Of a DNA stretch of 7,287 bases, positions 1-6,176 are shown one piece after another. Under the pieces are notes generated by a model, which was not told the origin of the DNA, searched no databases, and saw only the letters and a program-made list of their open reading frames with translations. The DNA comes from Bifidobacterium sp. (GTDB lineage: Bacteria > Actinomycetota > Actinomycetes > Actinomycetales > Bifidobacteriaceae), in NCBI GenBank assembly GCA_022739095.1, contig JAIJEI010000097.1:1-7287 (forward strand), written 5' to 3'. A program made the translations under genes and the position numbers. Position 1 is the stretch's first letter, and each line of letters begins with the position of its first letter.

Positions 1-49
1 ATATCACGAGTATCTGCGGCATAATGCCAACGCCATTCTGTCGTTTTAG
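1..49 (+). CDS. Possible C-terminal tail of an upstream CDS (partial)
   Basis: Reading from base 2, the frame gives YHEYLRHNANAILSF followed by a TAG at 47-49. The residue pattern (aromatic and charged residues, no low complexity) resembles a real protein C-terminus, possibly of a transposase, given the insertion-sequence debris that follows. Only 15 residues are visible, so the family cannot be assigned and the frame may be fortuitous. Confidence 0.25.
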   Translation, partial: YHEYLRHNANAILSF

Positions 50-69
50 AGTCTTGTCTACTTGGGCAA

Positions 70-146
70 CAGCCCCTTGAAACGGAAGTAGACCTCCGGG
101 ACGGTCAAAATCAGCCCCTCGAAACGGAGATAGACCTCCGGGGCGG
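70..146. repeat. Two tandem imperfect ~35-bp repeats
   Basis: Copy 1 (70-104) and copy 2 (112-146) start 42 bp apart and agree at 31 of 35 positions. Each begins CAGCCCCT and contains GAAACGGA and TAGACCTCCGGG. Within copy 2, CGGAG (125-129) and CTCCG (136-140) can form a small hairpin. A T7 run (157-163) lies further downstream, too far for a classical terminator. The copies lie just past the stop of the reverse-strand transposase remnant, so they may be terminal or flanking sequence of an insertion sequence. That origin is inference; the repetition itself is seen directly. Confidence 0.7.
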
Positions 147-169
147 GGCGCGGATGTTTTTTTGGACGG

Positions 170-232
170 CTAGGCGGCCAGCCCAAGATGCTTGCGGTAT
201 TGCGCGAGGTTCATCCAGCCTAGTGAATCTTT
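170..232 (-). pseudogene. C-terminal remnant of an IS3-family transposase (OrfB-like)
   Basis: On the reverse strand the last ~20 codons before a TAG at 172-170 read ...SLGWMNLAQYRKHLGLAA. This matches the usual end of IS3-family OrfB integrases: a small/Leu-Gly-Trp step, then xxYR, then a C-terminal LGLAA-like tail. Upstream of it the frame turns into unrelated sequence (NWGLFSISGG) instead of the rest of the DDE domain, so nearly the whole transposase is missing. The D, D and E catalytic residues are absent, so the remnant cannot be functional. The family call rests on a short stretch and is moderate. Confidence 0.45.
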
Positions 233-233
233 T

Positions 234-258
234 CCCCCTGAAATGGAAAACAGGCCCC
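234..258. repeat. Degenerate third copy of the IS-flank repeat
   Basis: This segment has CCCCCTGAAATGG followed by AAAACAGGCCCC. It resembles the CCCCT-GAAACGGA core of the 70-146 repeats and sits on the other side of the transposase remnant. Together they could be the two ends of a collapsed insertion sequence. The similarity is only partial. Confidence 0.3.
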
Positions 259-309
259 AATTCTGATGAGGTGTAGAGATTACGCGTGAAGCGGTACACA
301 ATAGGAAGC

Positions 310-858
310 ATGAATACTTGTGGTTTAGGTCATGACGTGGTTGACGTCGCCGCATTCGCCGAGCAGCTGTCTGAACCCGGCTCGCGCATGCGCTCGCTGT
401 TTTCCGTTCGTGAGGTACGTCAGGCGGCGGATCGTGCACGGCTGAAGAACGATGACGAGGCCGTGCATCTGGCCGCCAAGTGGGCAGGCAAGGAGGCGTT
501 CCTCAAAGCGTGGTGCGATTATCTTGGCGATGCCCCCTATCCGTTCACGCTTGATAATTTCCCGTGGCCTGAAATCGAGATCTTGGATGATTCCCGTGGT
601 GTGCCGCATGTGTCTCTGGGTAAGGGGGCGGCGTCAGTCTTCCAAACTGATTACGCGAATTCGGCTGCCGGCGCTCGTTATTCCGCTGCTTATTCCTCTG
701 CTCCTGATAATGGACCTTATGCGGTGATGCAGGAGTGGCGGAATGCGCGTTCGGCGCAGCGCTCGGCTTTCGGCGCGGGGTTGATTCCTCATATCCATAT
801 TTCCCTGAGCCACGATGGTCCGATTGCCTCCGCGGTGGTGGCGATTTCTGTGGAATAG
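310..858 (+). CDS. acpS: Holo-[acyl-carrier-protein] synthase (4'-phosphopantetheinyl transferase)
   Basis: AcpS transfers the 4'-phosphopantetheine arm of coenzyme A onto a serine of acyl carrier protein domains. In bifidobacteria the target is probably the ACP domain of the type I fatty acid synthase (inference from biology of the genus). From ATG 310 the protein has 182 residues. Three family motifs are visible: CGLGHDVVDV near the N-terminus (Asp9, Mg2+ binding), KWAGKEAFLKA (Glu62, Mg2+ binding) and HISLSHDGPIASAVV at the C-terminus (around residues 163-178). A GTG at 286 would add eight residues. ATG 310 fits family N-termini better, although its AGGAAG (303-308) lies only 1 nt away, so the start is uncertain. 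Ordinary AcpS proteins have about 120-150 residues; the excess lies between roughly residues 105 and 158. Residues 109-116 of this insert are encoded by a 24-bp copy of the tRNA-Gly anticodon arm. No strong terminator follows. Confidence 0.9.
   Translation: MNTCGLGHDVVDVAAFAEQLSEPGSRMRSLFSVREVRQAADRARLKNDDEAVHLAAKWAGKEAFLKAWCDYLGDAPYPFTLDNFPWPEIEILDDSRGVPHVSLGKGAASVFQTDYANSAAGARYSAAYSSAPDNGPYAVMQEWRNARSAQRSAFGAGLIPHIHISLSHDGPIASAVVAISVE
634..657 (+). repeat. 24-bp exact copy of tRNA-Gly anticodon arm inside acpS
   Basis: Bases 634-657 are identical to 1290-1313 of the tRNA-Gly gene: anticodon stem, loop with TCC anticodon, second stem half and variable region, beginning TCAGTCTTCCAA. Base 634 is the first base of an acpS codon, so the match covers exactly eight codons (SVFQTDYA). 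After a two-base mismatch (AA against GG) another TTCG agrees, then similarity ends. Candidate origins are an attachment site or crossover footprint of an integrative element, or a small insertion copied from the tRNA gene. No integrase lies between the copies, which start 656 bp apart. Confidence 0.8.
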
Positions 859-1100
859 CGCCGGTGGCTCACAGCAACCAGTCGGCACAGGCAGTGGAAT
901 CGGTCGAGAAGACCGAGGTGGCGAAGAAGGCTGCCAAGACAAGGAATTCCTGTACCACTTCTGCGAGGGCGCAACCCCCGGCAGCTGATCGATGGGCGAA
1001 CTCTACAACTGCGACGAAGCCACGCGCGACGCCCGCAGCTGCGGCACCACCGCCAGACTGTGCGGCATCGAAAAGGCCATCATCACGCACGACAAGTCCT
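859..1100 (+). pseudogene. Gene-poor stretch with a decayed Cys-containing reading frame
   Basis: No intact gene is convincing between acpS and the tRNA. One forward frame reads protein-like before an in-frame TGA at 986-988 (...GCQDKEFLYHFCEGATPGS). It then resumes with ATG 992 and runs 36 codons to a TAG at 1100-1102 (MGELYNCDEATRDARSCG..., ending GIEKAIITHDKS). It has several Cys residues (C, HFC, YNC, RSCG, LCG) and a plausible codon pattern, so it may be an interrupted small Cys-rich protein or the end of one. I see no Shine-Dalgarno ahead of 992 and do not recognise a family. It could be chance. Confidence 0.25.
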
Positions 1101-1149
1101 AGCTCCCCTCTTTGAGGGGAGCCGTCGCCGTAGGCGACTGAGGGGAGTC
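1101..1149. repeat. Palindromic intergenic repeat, copy 1
   Basis: GCTCCCCTC (1102-1110) and GAGGGGAGC (1114-1122) form a perfect 9-bp stem with a 3-nt loop. They are followed by GTCGCC-GTA-GGCGAC (1124-1138), a 6-bp stem, and then TGAGGGGAGTC. The same arrangement recurs at 6177-6227. It has no T-run, so it is not a classical intrinsic terminator. The layout resembles the short palindromic REP/MITE-like elements common in gut bacterial genomes. It ends the acpS-side region and precedes the tRNA promoter. Confidence 0.8.
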
Positions 1150-1207
1150 CTCGGCAAAGCCACAATCCATCAACTAGATTAGCTGGTCCTGCTGCAGCCA
1201 CACGCGT

Positions 1208-1235
1208 TTGCCATCCCCGAAGAAATATGTATAAT
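1208..1235 (+). promoter_or_regulatory. Promoter of tRNA-Gly
   Basis: TTGCCA (1208-1213) and TATAAT (1230-1235) are separated by 16 bp, close to the vegetative sigma consensus. The -10 ends 29 bp before the tRNA 5' end. A small GTCGC/GCGAC hairpin (1243-1257) lies in between and may be part of the 5' leader removed by RNase P. The A+T-rich -10 stands out against its surroundings. Confidence 0.7.
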
Positions 1236-1264
1236 AACTCAAGTCGCCAAAAGCGACGCTTAAC

Positions 1265-1338
1265 GCGGATGTAGCTCAATGGTAGAGCCTCAGTCTTCCA
1301 AACTGATTACGCGGGTTCGATTCCCGTCATCCGCTCCA
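1265..1338 (+). tRNA. tRNA-Gly (anticodon TCC)
   Basis: The 74-nt gene folds as a cloverleaf. The acceptor stem GCGGATG (1265-1271) pairs with CATCCGC (1328-1334), followed by discriminator T and an encoded CCA. The D-arm reads TAGCTCAATGGTAGAGC. The anticodon arm is TCAGT, loop CTTCCAA, ACTGA, giving anticodon TCC, which reads GGA and GGG glycine codons. The T-arm has loop TTCGATT. A good promoter lies upstream and a protein gene begins 21 bp downstream, so the two may share a transcript. Its anticodon arm is duplicated exactly inside acpS. Confidence 0.97.
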
Positions 1339-1359
1339 CTGTATGAGGATATCGCCAAC

Positions 1360-1794
1360 ATGGATAGAACTGAACGAAGAAGCTCGATCATCGCGGTGAA
1401 AGATGGTAATCGATACCTTCTGTATCGTGATTTAGGCTGGGGATGTGACTTTTTCCCTAATCATGCAACCGCAAGCAGCACTGATGAGGATATTCGTCAG
1501 CTGACGACGTATTTTGCCGATGAATTCGGAATTCCTGCCAAGGACTTTACTCTGTCTCATATTTGTGTGAAGGATTCTGAGAAGCCATCCACGGAGCATG
1601 ATGGAGAAATTCGTTATTACGAATACACGTTATACCGCGCGAGCGTAAAGTCAATGCCCGGTGCTTGGCGTTCTGTTGAGTTCCATGTTGGTGCCAAGGA
1701 TTGTCGCTGGATGACTATTGATGAGATGCTCGCGGACCCTGTCATCAACAAAATTAATCATGATGTCGTCGCGATGGTGCGGGATAACTTGTAA
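1360..1794 (+). CDS. Hypothetical protein, Nudix-like fold without a Nudix box
   Basis: This is a 144-residue cytoplasmic protein with no signal peptide or membrane segment. The start is ATG 1360, with GAGG at 1345-1348 suitably spaced; extending upstream would run the frame through the tRNA. The order of segments suggests a Nudix-type alpha/beta fold: an N-terminal strand (SSIIAVKDGNRYLLYRD), a helix (TDEDIRQLTTYFADEFGI), a strand pair (IRYYEYTLYRASV), then CRWMTIDEMLADPVINKIN, which resembles the W-x-x-x-[DE]-[LM] segment near Nudix C-termini. The diagnostic GX5EX7REUXEEXGU box is not present; only a loose E/F-G-I remains. It may therefore bind a nucleotide-like ligand without hydrolysing it, or belong to another family. 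Codons are visibly A+T-richer than in acpS or the pilin genes, which with the tRNA position suggests acquisition by transfer. Function is unknown. Confidence 0.75.
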   Translation: MDRTERRSSIIAVKDGNRYLLYRDLGWGCDFFPNHATASSTDEDIRQLTTYFADEFGIPAKDFTLSHICVKDSEKPSTEHDGEIRYYEYTLYRASVKSMPGAWRSVEFHVGAKDCRWMTIDEMLADPVINKINHDVVAMVRDNL

Positions 1795-1836
1795 TTGTTG
1801 CTATCTCGGGCATATGGCTGTTGGGCCGAAGCGCGT

Positions 1837-1934
1837 TCTATACCTTGATAATCATCGAAATCAGGGCGCAGCATGTTCTATGGAACTCTCTATACCCTGA
1901 AAACACTGGAAATCAGGATATAGAGCAATAGAAC
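1837..1934. repeat. 52-bp-spaced direct repeat with nested inverted repeats
   Basis: TCTATACC...GAAATCAGG occurs at 1837-1865 and again at 1889-1917, matching at 23 of 29 positions with a 52-bp period. The second copy is also an inverted repeat: CTCTATACCCTGA (1888-1900) against TCAGGATATAGAG (1913-1925), 12 of 13 pairs and a 12-nt loop. It is framed by an outer pair, GTTCTAT (1875-1881) and ATAGAAC (1928-1934). There is no T-run, so simple termination is unlikely. It could be a paired operator, a structured RNA element after the 1360-1794 gene, or a small mobile-element trace. Confidence 0.65.
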
Positions 1935-2366
1935 AGAATCTACAAACAGCGGTATGCCGAGGAATGAGGTCCTCTTCACCTGCGACTTATGGACCTTATA
2001 TATAGGTTTGTGGCCAGGGTGCTACCCACAACATTGCCCGTAACGCCACCGTCCGCAACAGAACACGGCCTTGGTGAGTCGTATGTTTGCGTTCGCAGGA
2101 ATTGCATGTAAGATGTCGCCGCATATACGTAACGGCGTGTGACCGTGTGACATTGCACACACAGAACGGTGGCATGCTGACGGGCGACGGTAACTCCGTG
2201 CCCCACGTAGCGGTGGCAAATCCGCCTCCGTTCCCGGATGGTGGGAACGGCACGTCCCGTCGAGAGAAGAAAAAGTCCGTTATCGCAGGGTGGATGACGA
2301 GGGTGTCGCTTTCTGAAAATTCCAAGGTTCTTCCCAATGTCGGGTAAGAATTTCCCTCTACCCGGG
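1935..2366. other. Long intergenic region upstream of the pilus operon
   Basis: No reading frame here has a credible start, protein-like composition or family motif on either strand. The region holds an A+T-rich CCTTATATATAGG (1994-2006) with TTCACC 16 bp before a TATATA, a possible weak promoter. It also has TGTGAC repeats (2138-2150) and a perfect hairpin CCGTTCCC/GGGAACGG with a 7-nt loop (2228-2250). Two mutually exclusive pairings follow: TTCTTCCC (2328-2335) with GGG(T)AAGAA (2342-2350), or CGGGTA (2341-2346) with TACCCG (2359-2364). It probably carries control signals for the downstream adhesin, but none is proven. Confidence 0.5.
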
Positions 2367-2395
2367 TGGACGCATTCGTGCTTTTTGCTTAATAA
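2367..2395 (+). promoter_or_regulatory. Candidate promoter of the pilus operon
   Basis: TGGACG (2367-2372) and TAATAA (2390-2395) are 17 bp apart, a reasonable though imperfect sigma-70-type match and the best close to the adhesin gene. It would give an mRNA leader of about 55-60 nt, containing the two hairpins at 2400-2432. Confidence 0.4.
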
Positions 2396-2399
2396 CGTA

Positions 2400-2432
2400 A
2401 CGCCTTGTAGGCGTGACGCCAGGCTTTGGCGT
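2400..2432 (+). promoter_or_regulatory. Double hairpin in the adhesin mRNA leader
   Basis: ACGCC-TTGTA-GGCGT (2400-2414) and ACGCCA-GGCTT-TGGCGT (2416-2432) are two adjacent perfect hairpins. Their arms share ACGCC/GGCGT, so arm 1 could also pair with arm 4, giving an alternative fold. They end 27 bp before the adhesin start. The Shine-Dalgarno ahead of that start is weak (AAGG at 2454-2457 is very close; AGG at 2450-2452 is better spaced). Effects on transcript stability or translation are inferred. Confidence 0.5.
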
Positions 2433-2459
2433 ACGCGATCGTAAGAGACAGGCAAGGCT

Positions 2460-5400
2460 ATGAAGAGAATTGCAGGATGGTTCGCCGCGGTAGGGGCCAC
2501 AGCGAGCAAGAGTGGCAAACGGCTAGTAGCCGTCGTGGCCGCCGTAGCGATGCTCGGCGGCGTCGCCGACGTGAGCGCGACCGCCATGGCCGATGACCGG
2601 TCTGCGGCCGATACCCAGCAGACCACCGCCCAAACCGAAACTCTGGCAAACACCGACAGTAAGGACGCCGGTACGGATACCGGTAACAAGGATGATTCGG
2701 CCAAGGTCGATGCAACCAAGTCTGATGACGCCGCAAGTGCCGATACCGATGCTGCCGCCTCGGAACTCACCAAGCAGACGGCTCCTGCTCCGACTTCGAC
2801 GTTGAACGCGCAGGCAACTGAAGCCACGAATGGCAGCTGCGTGTATGCAGGTACCGTTGCCTCCGGACTGAATAACGTGTGCTGGCTGGATATGGCGAAC
2901 TTCACCGCGGCCAAGAACCAGACTCAGCCCATGAGTGTGAATCTTTCGGACTCGTTGACGATGAAGTTCAACATCAAGTATACGGGTGGTCGTACGTTGC
3001 GTTCGGCCGCCGTGTCTACTTGGGGTAAAGCGGCGTTCGGCCATTACGGTTATACCAGTTTCCCTGAAGGAACCAAGCCTGCTCTGTATCAGCAAATCGA
3101 TCAGCAAATCGGATCTGCCAATACCACGTCCACGGTAGAGCTGACGGACATCAAGATCGTAAATGCTGATGGCAGTGAAATCACCGGCAATTATTCGTTT
3201 ATGATGGCGGATGCCGAGAGCACGAACAACAATGAGAGCATCTCGTTCACTTCTTCAAACGAGATCGAGCAAGTGGCCCAGTTCCCGCAACAGGGTGATG
3301 CCAACTACAAGAATTATGCGTTCGGTGATCAGACGTTCTCCGCTGACCACAAGACCGTGACCGGTGGTGGTGTGAGTACTGGTGCCAATCCAGGCATATA
3401 CCTGTACAAGACGAAGTCACCGGATACCGTATCGGTGACGATGAGGGTCAATGTTAGGCGCGAGATGCAGGCGACGATCTTCGGTGTGCTGTTCTCCAAT
3501 GCGGAGACCACTGTGACCACGAACAACGCTTCTGATACGTTTGCTGGCAAGGTCGAGTCGCAGACCTATGGTTCCGAGCAGACCGGTGGCGTAACCGGTT
3601 CCAATTCCGCTACCAGCAAAGTGGTGAACATGCTGTCGGATACGGACACGCCCGAACAGGTGAAGTTCACTCTGTCCGCCAGCGAAAACACTAATTGGAA
3701 TGATTACAATGTCTCGTTCACCTGTGATGGCGATTGTGGTGAATACGATGCAACTCCTCGGATTGATACTGCGACCGGCAACCGGTATGTGACCGTCAGC
3801 GTCGCGTCAGAGAAGTCCGCGCACGGTAAGTGGGTCGTGACCAAGAAGGTCAAGCTGGACACCCCGAAGATCCAGAAGTCGATTTCGAAGGATGAGGTGG
3901 ATTCCGCGACTACTGGTCAGAAGGATTCCTACACCCTGAGCCTGAATGTCAAGGGCAACACGGTCTCCGGTACCACGACTTCCGGTGAAAAGGCCAAGAT
4001 CGATGTGGTGTTCGTGCTGGATACTTCCGGAAGCATGAACGACAAGGTTGGTTATTCCACGCGTTTGAAGAACATGCAGGATGCGATTACCGGTAATGGC
4101 GGTTTGTCGTCTGTGCTGTTCAACTCGCCCGACAAGATTGACGCGCAGGCGCATGTGATTACGTTCGCGAGCGGTCTTGGATTGGATGGTACGTCAGTGC
4201 TGTCTACGAAGGCCGACCTCGATAATGTCGTTAACGGGCTGAGTGCTAGCGGCGGCACCTATTGGGAGAAGGGTCTTGAGCAGGTAAGCAATATCCGCAC
4301 AAGGTCTGGCGCGACCAAGTATGTCGTGTTCCTTACCGATGGCAACCCCGGTATGAGAGGTTGGGAAAAGAAGAATGTCTCCGGCCACGGTGTGTTTACA
4401 CGTGACAATAATGATTCCGCCCGTTCCGTATATAACGCTTCGGTGATCGCTGGTAAACAGTTGGCGAAAGCTGGCTGGAACATACTTAATGTTGGCGTCG
4501 ACATGCCGACGACGGTGTACGTGAATCCGGATGCTGACTCGGTTAGCGGAAGCAATTATGACTTGCACAATCATTCGTTCAGCCAAACTGCTGGTTGGGT
4601 CTCTCCTTTGGAAGCGCTGACTGCGCGTGAAAATGCCAACAAGTCCACCACGGTCAAGGACCAGCTGATCAAGGCTTACCCGAAGACCACTTCCAGTGAG
4701 TTGGCTCAGGTGTTCAAGGACCTCGGCCAGATCATCACCACGACCACGACGAAGTCGTATGGCAAGGTGAGCATCGTCGATACCCTGTCCGACTACGCCG
4801 ACCCGTTGTTTGAGTATGACAAGCAGTCTGGTGAGATTACGTCTGGCGTTACGGTGGTTACGAGTGACGGGTCGAATGTCAATGCCGAAGTGGCGTCCAA
4901 GACCTATGATGCCGCTACCCGCACGGTGACAGTGACGTTCAAGGACGGCTTCACGCTGGCCAAGGACGTGACCTATTCGGTGCAGTTCAAGGTCAAGCCT
5001 TCCGATAAGGCGTATGAGACGTATGCATTGAACAAGAAGTCCGAAAAGGGCGGCTACACGGATACGGATAACACCGTGTATCAGGGTGAAACTGGTACCG
5101 GTACAGACTCGGAAAACAAGGACGGTTTCTATGCCAACACGGAGGCCTATTTAGCGTATTCCGAGTGCACCGCAGTCAACAATGTCGCGAAGGATTGCGT
5201 GTCGAAGGATAACGTGACATATCAGAAGCCTGTCCTGCAGGTGAAGACCGGCAAGATCCAGGTGACCAAGAACTGGTATCCGGATAATCCGGCAAACGAT
5301 ACGCAGATCACGTTCGAGCTGCATAAGGATTCCGCGACTGGTAACAAGCTCGGCGAGCAGACCGTCTCCGGTCCGAGCTGGTCTGCCACCTTTGAGAACC

Positions 5401-6149
5401 TCGCTCCCGGCAAGTATGTCGTTGTGGAGAAAGCCATCAACGGTTACACCTCGAAGAGCGATAACTCGACTGTGGAAATCACCCGTGACGGCTTGTGGAA
5501 GGCCAAGACGGATAACGACAATCCGACCGGTCAGCCCGCTGCTGCGGACAATGTCAAGACCTATAACGTGGCGTTCACCAACGCCCGCAACAAGGTGAAT
5601 TTGACCGAGAACTCAATCAAGGTCAAGAAGACGTTGAACGGGCGCAATTGGCAGGACGATGATTCGTTCACGTTCAATATCACGGCCAAGGATCCGGAGG
5701 ATGCTCCGCGGCCCGCTCAGACCGAGGTGACGGTGAGCAACCGGACGACTGATCATACTGCCGGTTTTGGTGCGATCGCGTACAGCGCCGCAGGTACCTA
5801 CAAGTACACGGTGAACGAGTCTCAGAACAACAAGATCGCTGGTCTGCTTTACTCCGGCGCCGAATACGAAGTGACCGTCAAGGTGACTGCGGATGCGAAT
5901 GGTGCACTGCGTGAGCCGACCGTCTCCGTCAAGCAACTCAAGGACGACAACGGCAAGAAGCTCGATTCGGCCAAGGATGTGACGTCAAACGTCGCGGAGT
6001 TCACCAACACGTACGTGGCCGTGTCAAGCCTGCCTCTGACTGGTGGCAAGTCTGCCCGTGACTGGCTGATCTACGGCGGTGGCCTTGGCCTGTTGGCCTT
6101 GTTGGCCGGTGCCGGCTACACCGTCTGGCGCAAGCGTCAACTCGTCTGA
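2460..6149 (+). CDS. LPXTG-anchored pilus tip adhesin with VWA domain
   Basis: This 1229-residue surface protein is the probable tip or minor subunit of a sortase-assembled pilus. A signal peptide ends near residue 45 (VSATAMA-DD) and is followed by a Thr/Ala/Asp-rich linker to ~115. Residues ~120-380 resemble the CshA NR2 ligand-binding domain: SCVYAG, NNVCWLDMANF, then AAFGHYGYTSFPEGTKPALYQ. A VWA domain (~515-755) has a complete MIDAS: DTSGSM at 521-526, Thr near 600 and LTDG with Asp627. It appears inserted in a beta-domain that resumes after ~760, as in streptococcal RrgA. A CnaB domain (~930-1043) has likely isopeptide residues Lys937, Glu990 and Asn1041. An FctA-type domain (~1052-1186) has Lys1056/1057, Glu1120 and Asn1183. 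The anchor is LPLTG (1191-1195), a hydrophobic segment and the tail WRKRQLV. Cysteines come in close pairs (127/141, 422/426, 903/913), suggesting disulfides. The backbone pilin gene follows 206 bp downstream. Confidence 0.92.
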   Translation: MKRIAGWFAAVGATASKSGKRLVAVVAAVAMLGGVADVSATAMADDRSAADTQQTTAQTETLANTDSKDAGTDTGNKDDSAKVDATKSDDAASADTDAAASELTKQTAPAPTSTLNAQATEATNGSCVYAGTVASGLNNVCWLDMANFTAAKNQTQPMSVNLSDSLTMKFNIKYTGGRTLRSAAVSTWGKAAFGHYGYTSFPEGTKPALYQQIDQQIGSANTTSTVELTDIKIVNADGSEITGNYSFMMADAESTNNNESISFTSSNEIEQVAQFPQQGDANYKNYAFGDQTFSADHKTVTGGGVSTGANPGIYLYKTKSPDTVSVTMRVNVRREMQATIFGVLFSNAETTVTTNNASDTFAGKVESQTYGSEQTGGVTGSNSATSKVVNMLSDTDTPEQVKFTLSASENTNWNDYNVSFTCDGDCGEYDATPRIDTATGNRYVTVSVASEKSAHGKWVVTKKVKLDTPKIQKSISKDEVDSATTGQKDSYTLSLNVKGNTVSGTTTSGEKAKIDVVFVLDTSGSMNDKVGYSTRLKNMQDAITGNGGLSSVLFNSPDKIDAQAHVITFASGLGLDGTSVLSTKADLDNVVNGLSASGGTYWEKGLEQVSNIRTRSGATKYVVFLTDGNPGMRGWEKKNVSGHGVFTRDNNDSARSVYNASVIAGKQLAKAGWNILNVGVDMPTTVYVNPDADSVSGSNYDLHNHSFSQTAGWVSPLEALTARENANKSTTVKDQLIKAYPKTTSSELAQVFKDLGQIITTTTTKSYGKVSIVDTLSDYADPLFEYDKQSGEITSGVTVVTSDGSNVNAEVASKTYDAATRTVTVTFKDGFTLAKDVTYSVQFKVKPSDKAYETYALNKKSEKGGYTDTDNTVYQGETGTGTDSENKDGFYANTEAYLAYSECTAVNNVAKDCVSKDNVTYQKPVLQVKTGKIQVTKNWYPDNPANDTQITFELHKDSATGNKLGEQTVSGPSWSATFENLAPGKYVVVEKAINGYTSKSDNSTVEITRDGLWKAKTDNDNPTGQPAAADNVKTYNVAFTNARNKVNLTENSIKVKKTLNGRNWQDDDSFTFNITAKDPEDAPRPAQTEVTVSNRTTDHTAGFGAIAYSAAGTYKYTVNESQNNKIAGLLYSGAEYEVTVKVTADANGALREPTVSVKQLKDDNGKKLDSAKDVTSNVAEFTNTYVAVSSLPLTGGKSARDWLIYGGGLGLLALLAGAGYTVWRKRQLV

Positions 6150-6176
6150 CCCGAACAGCCTGAGGCGGCCGTCCCT

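Noticed and set aside
589..597. Second tRNA-like match in acpS (GATTCCCGT, as in the T-arm)
   Set aside because: Only 9 bases, in ordinary coding sequence and out of order relative to the 24-bp match; expected by chance.
1279..1359. Upstream extension of the Nudix-like gene through the tRNA
   Set aside because: The frame is open but overlaps the tRNA-Gly gene, giving the typical tRNA-translation peptide SSKLITRVRFP. ATG 1360 has its own Shine-Dalgarno.
1994..2006. Near-palindrome CCTTATATATAGG as an operator or main pilus promoter
   Set aside because: It is only a short A+T tract with a weak -35 and lies over 450 bp from the adhesin start. Kept only as a remark in the intergenic entry.
2087..2347. 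Forward 86-codon open frame in the long intergenic region
   Set aside because: No Shine-Dalgarno, unusual composition, and it runs through the 2228-2250 hairpin; no family resemblance.
2820..2890. Thioester domain in the adhesin N-terminus
   Set aside because: The Cys127/Cys141 arrangement looks more like a disulfide in a CshA-NR2-like domain, and I could not identify a partner Gln motif.
1976..2914. Long reverse-strand open frame spanning the intergenic region and the adhesin start
   Set aside because: Its Ala/Ser/Val-rich first part mirrors the adhesin signal peptide and linker codons, and the rest lacks protein-like character.
4674..4685. AYPK in the adhesin as a pilin motif
   Set aside because: It falls within the VWA domain near its C-terminal helix, not in the usual pilin-motif context, so it is probably coincidental.
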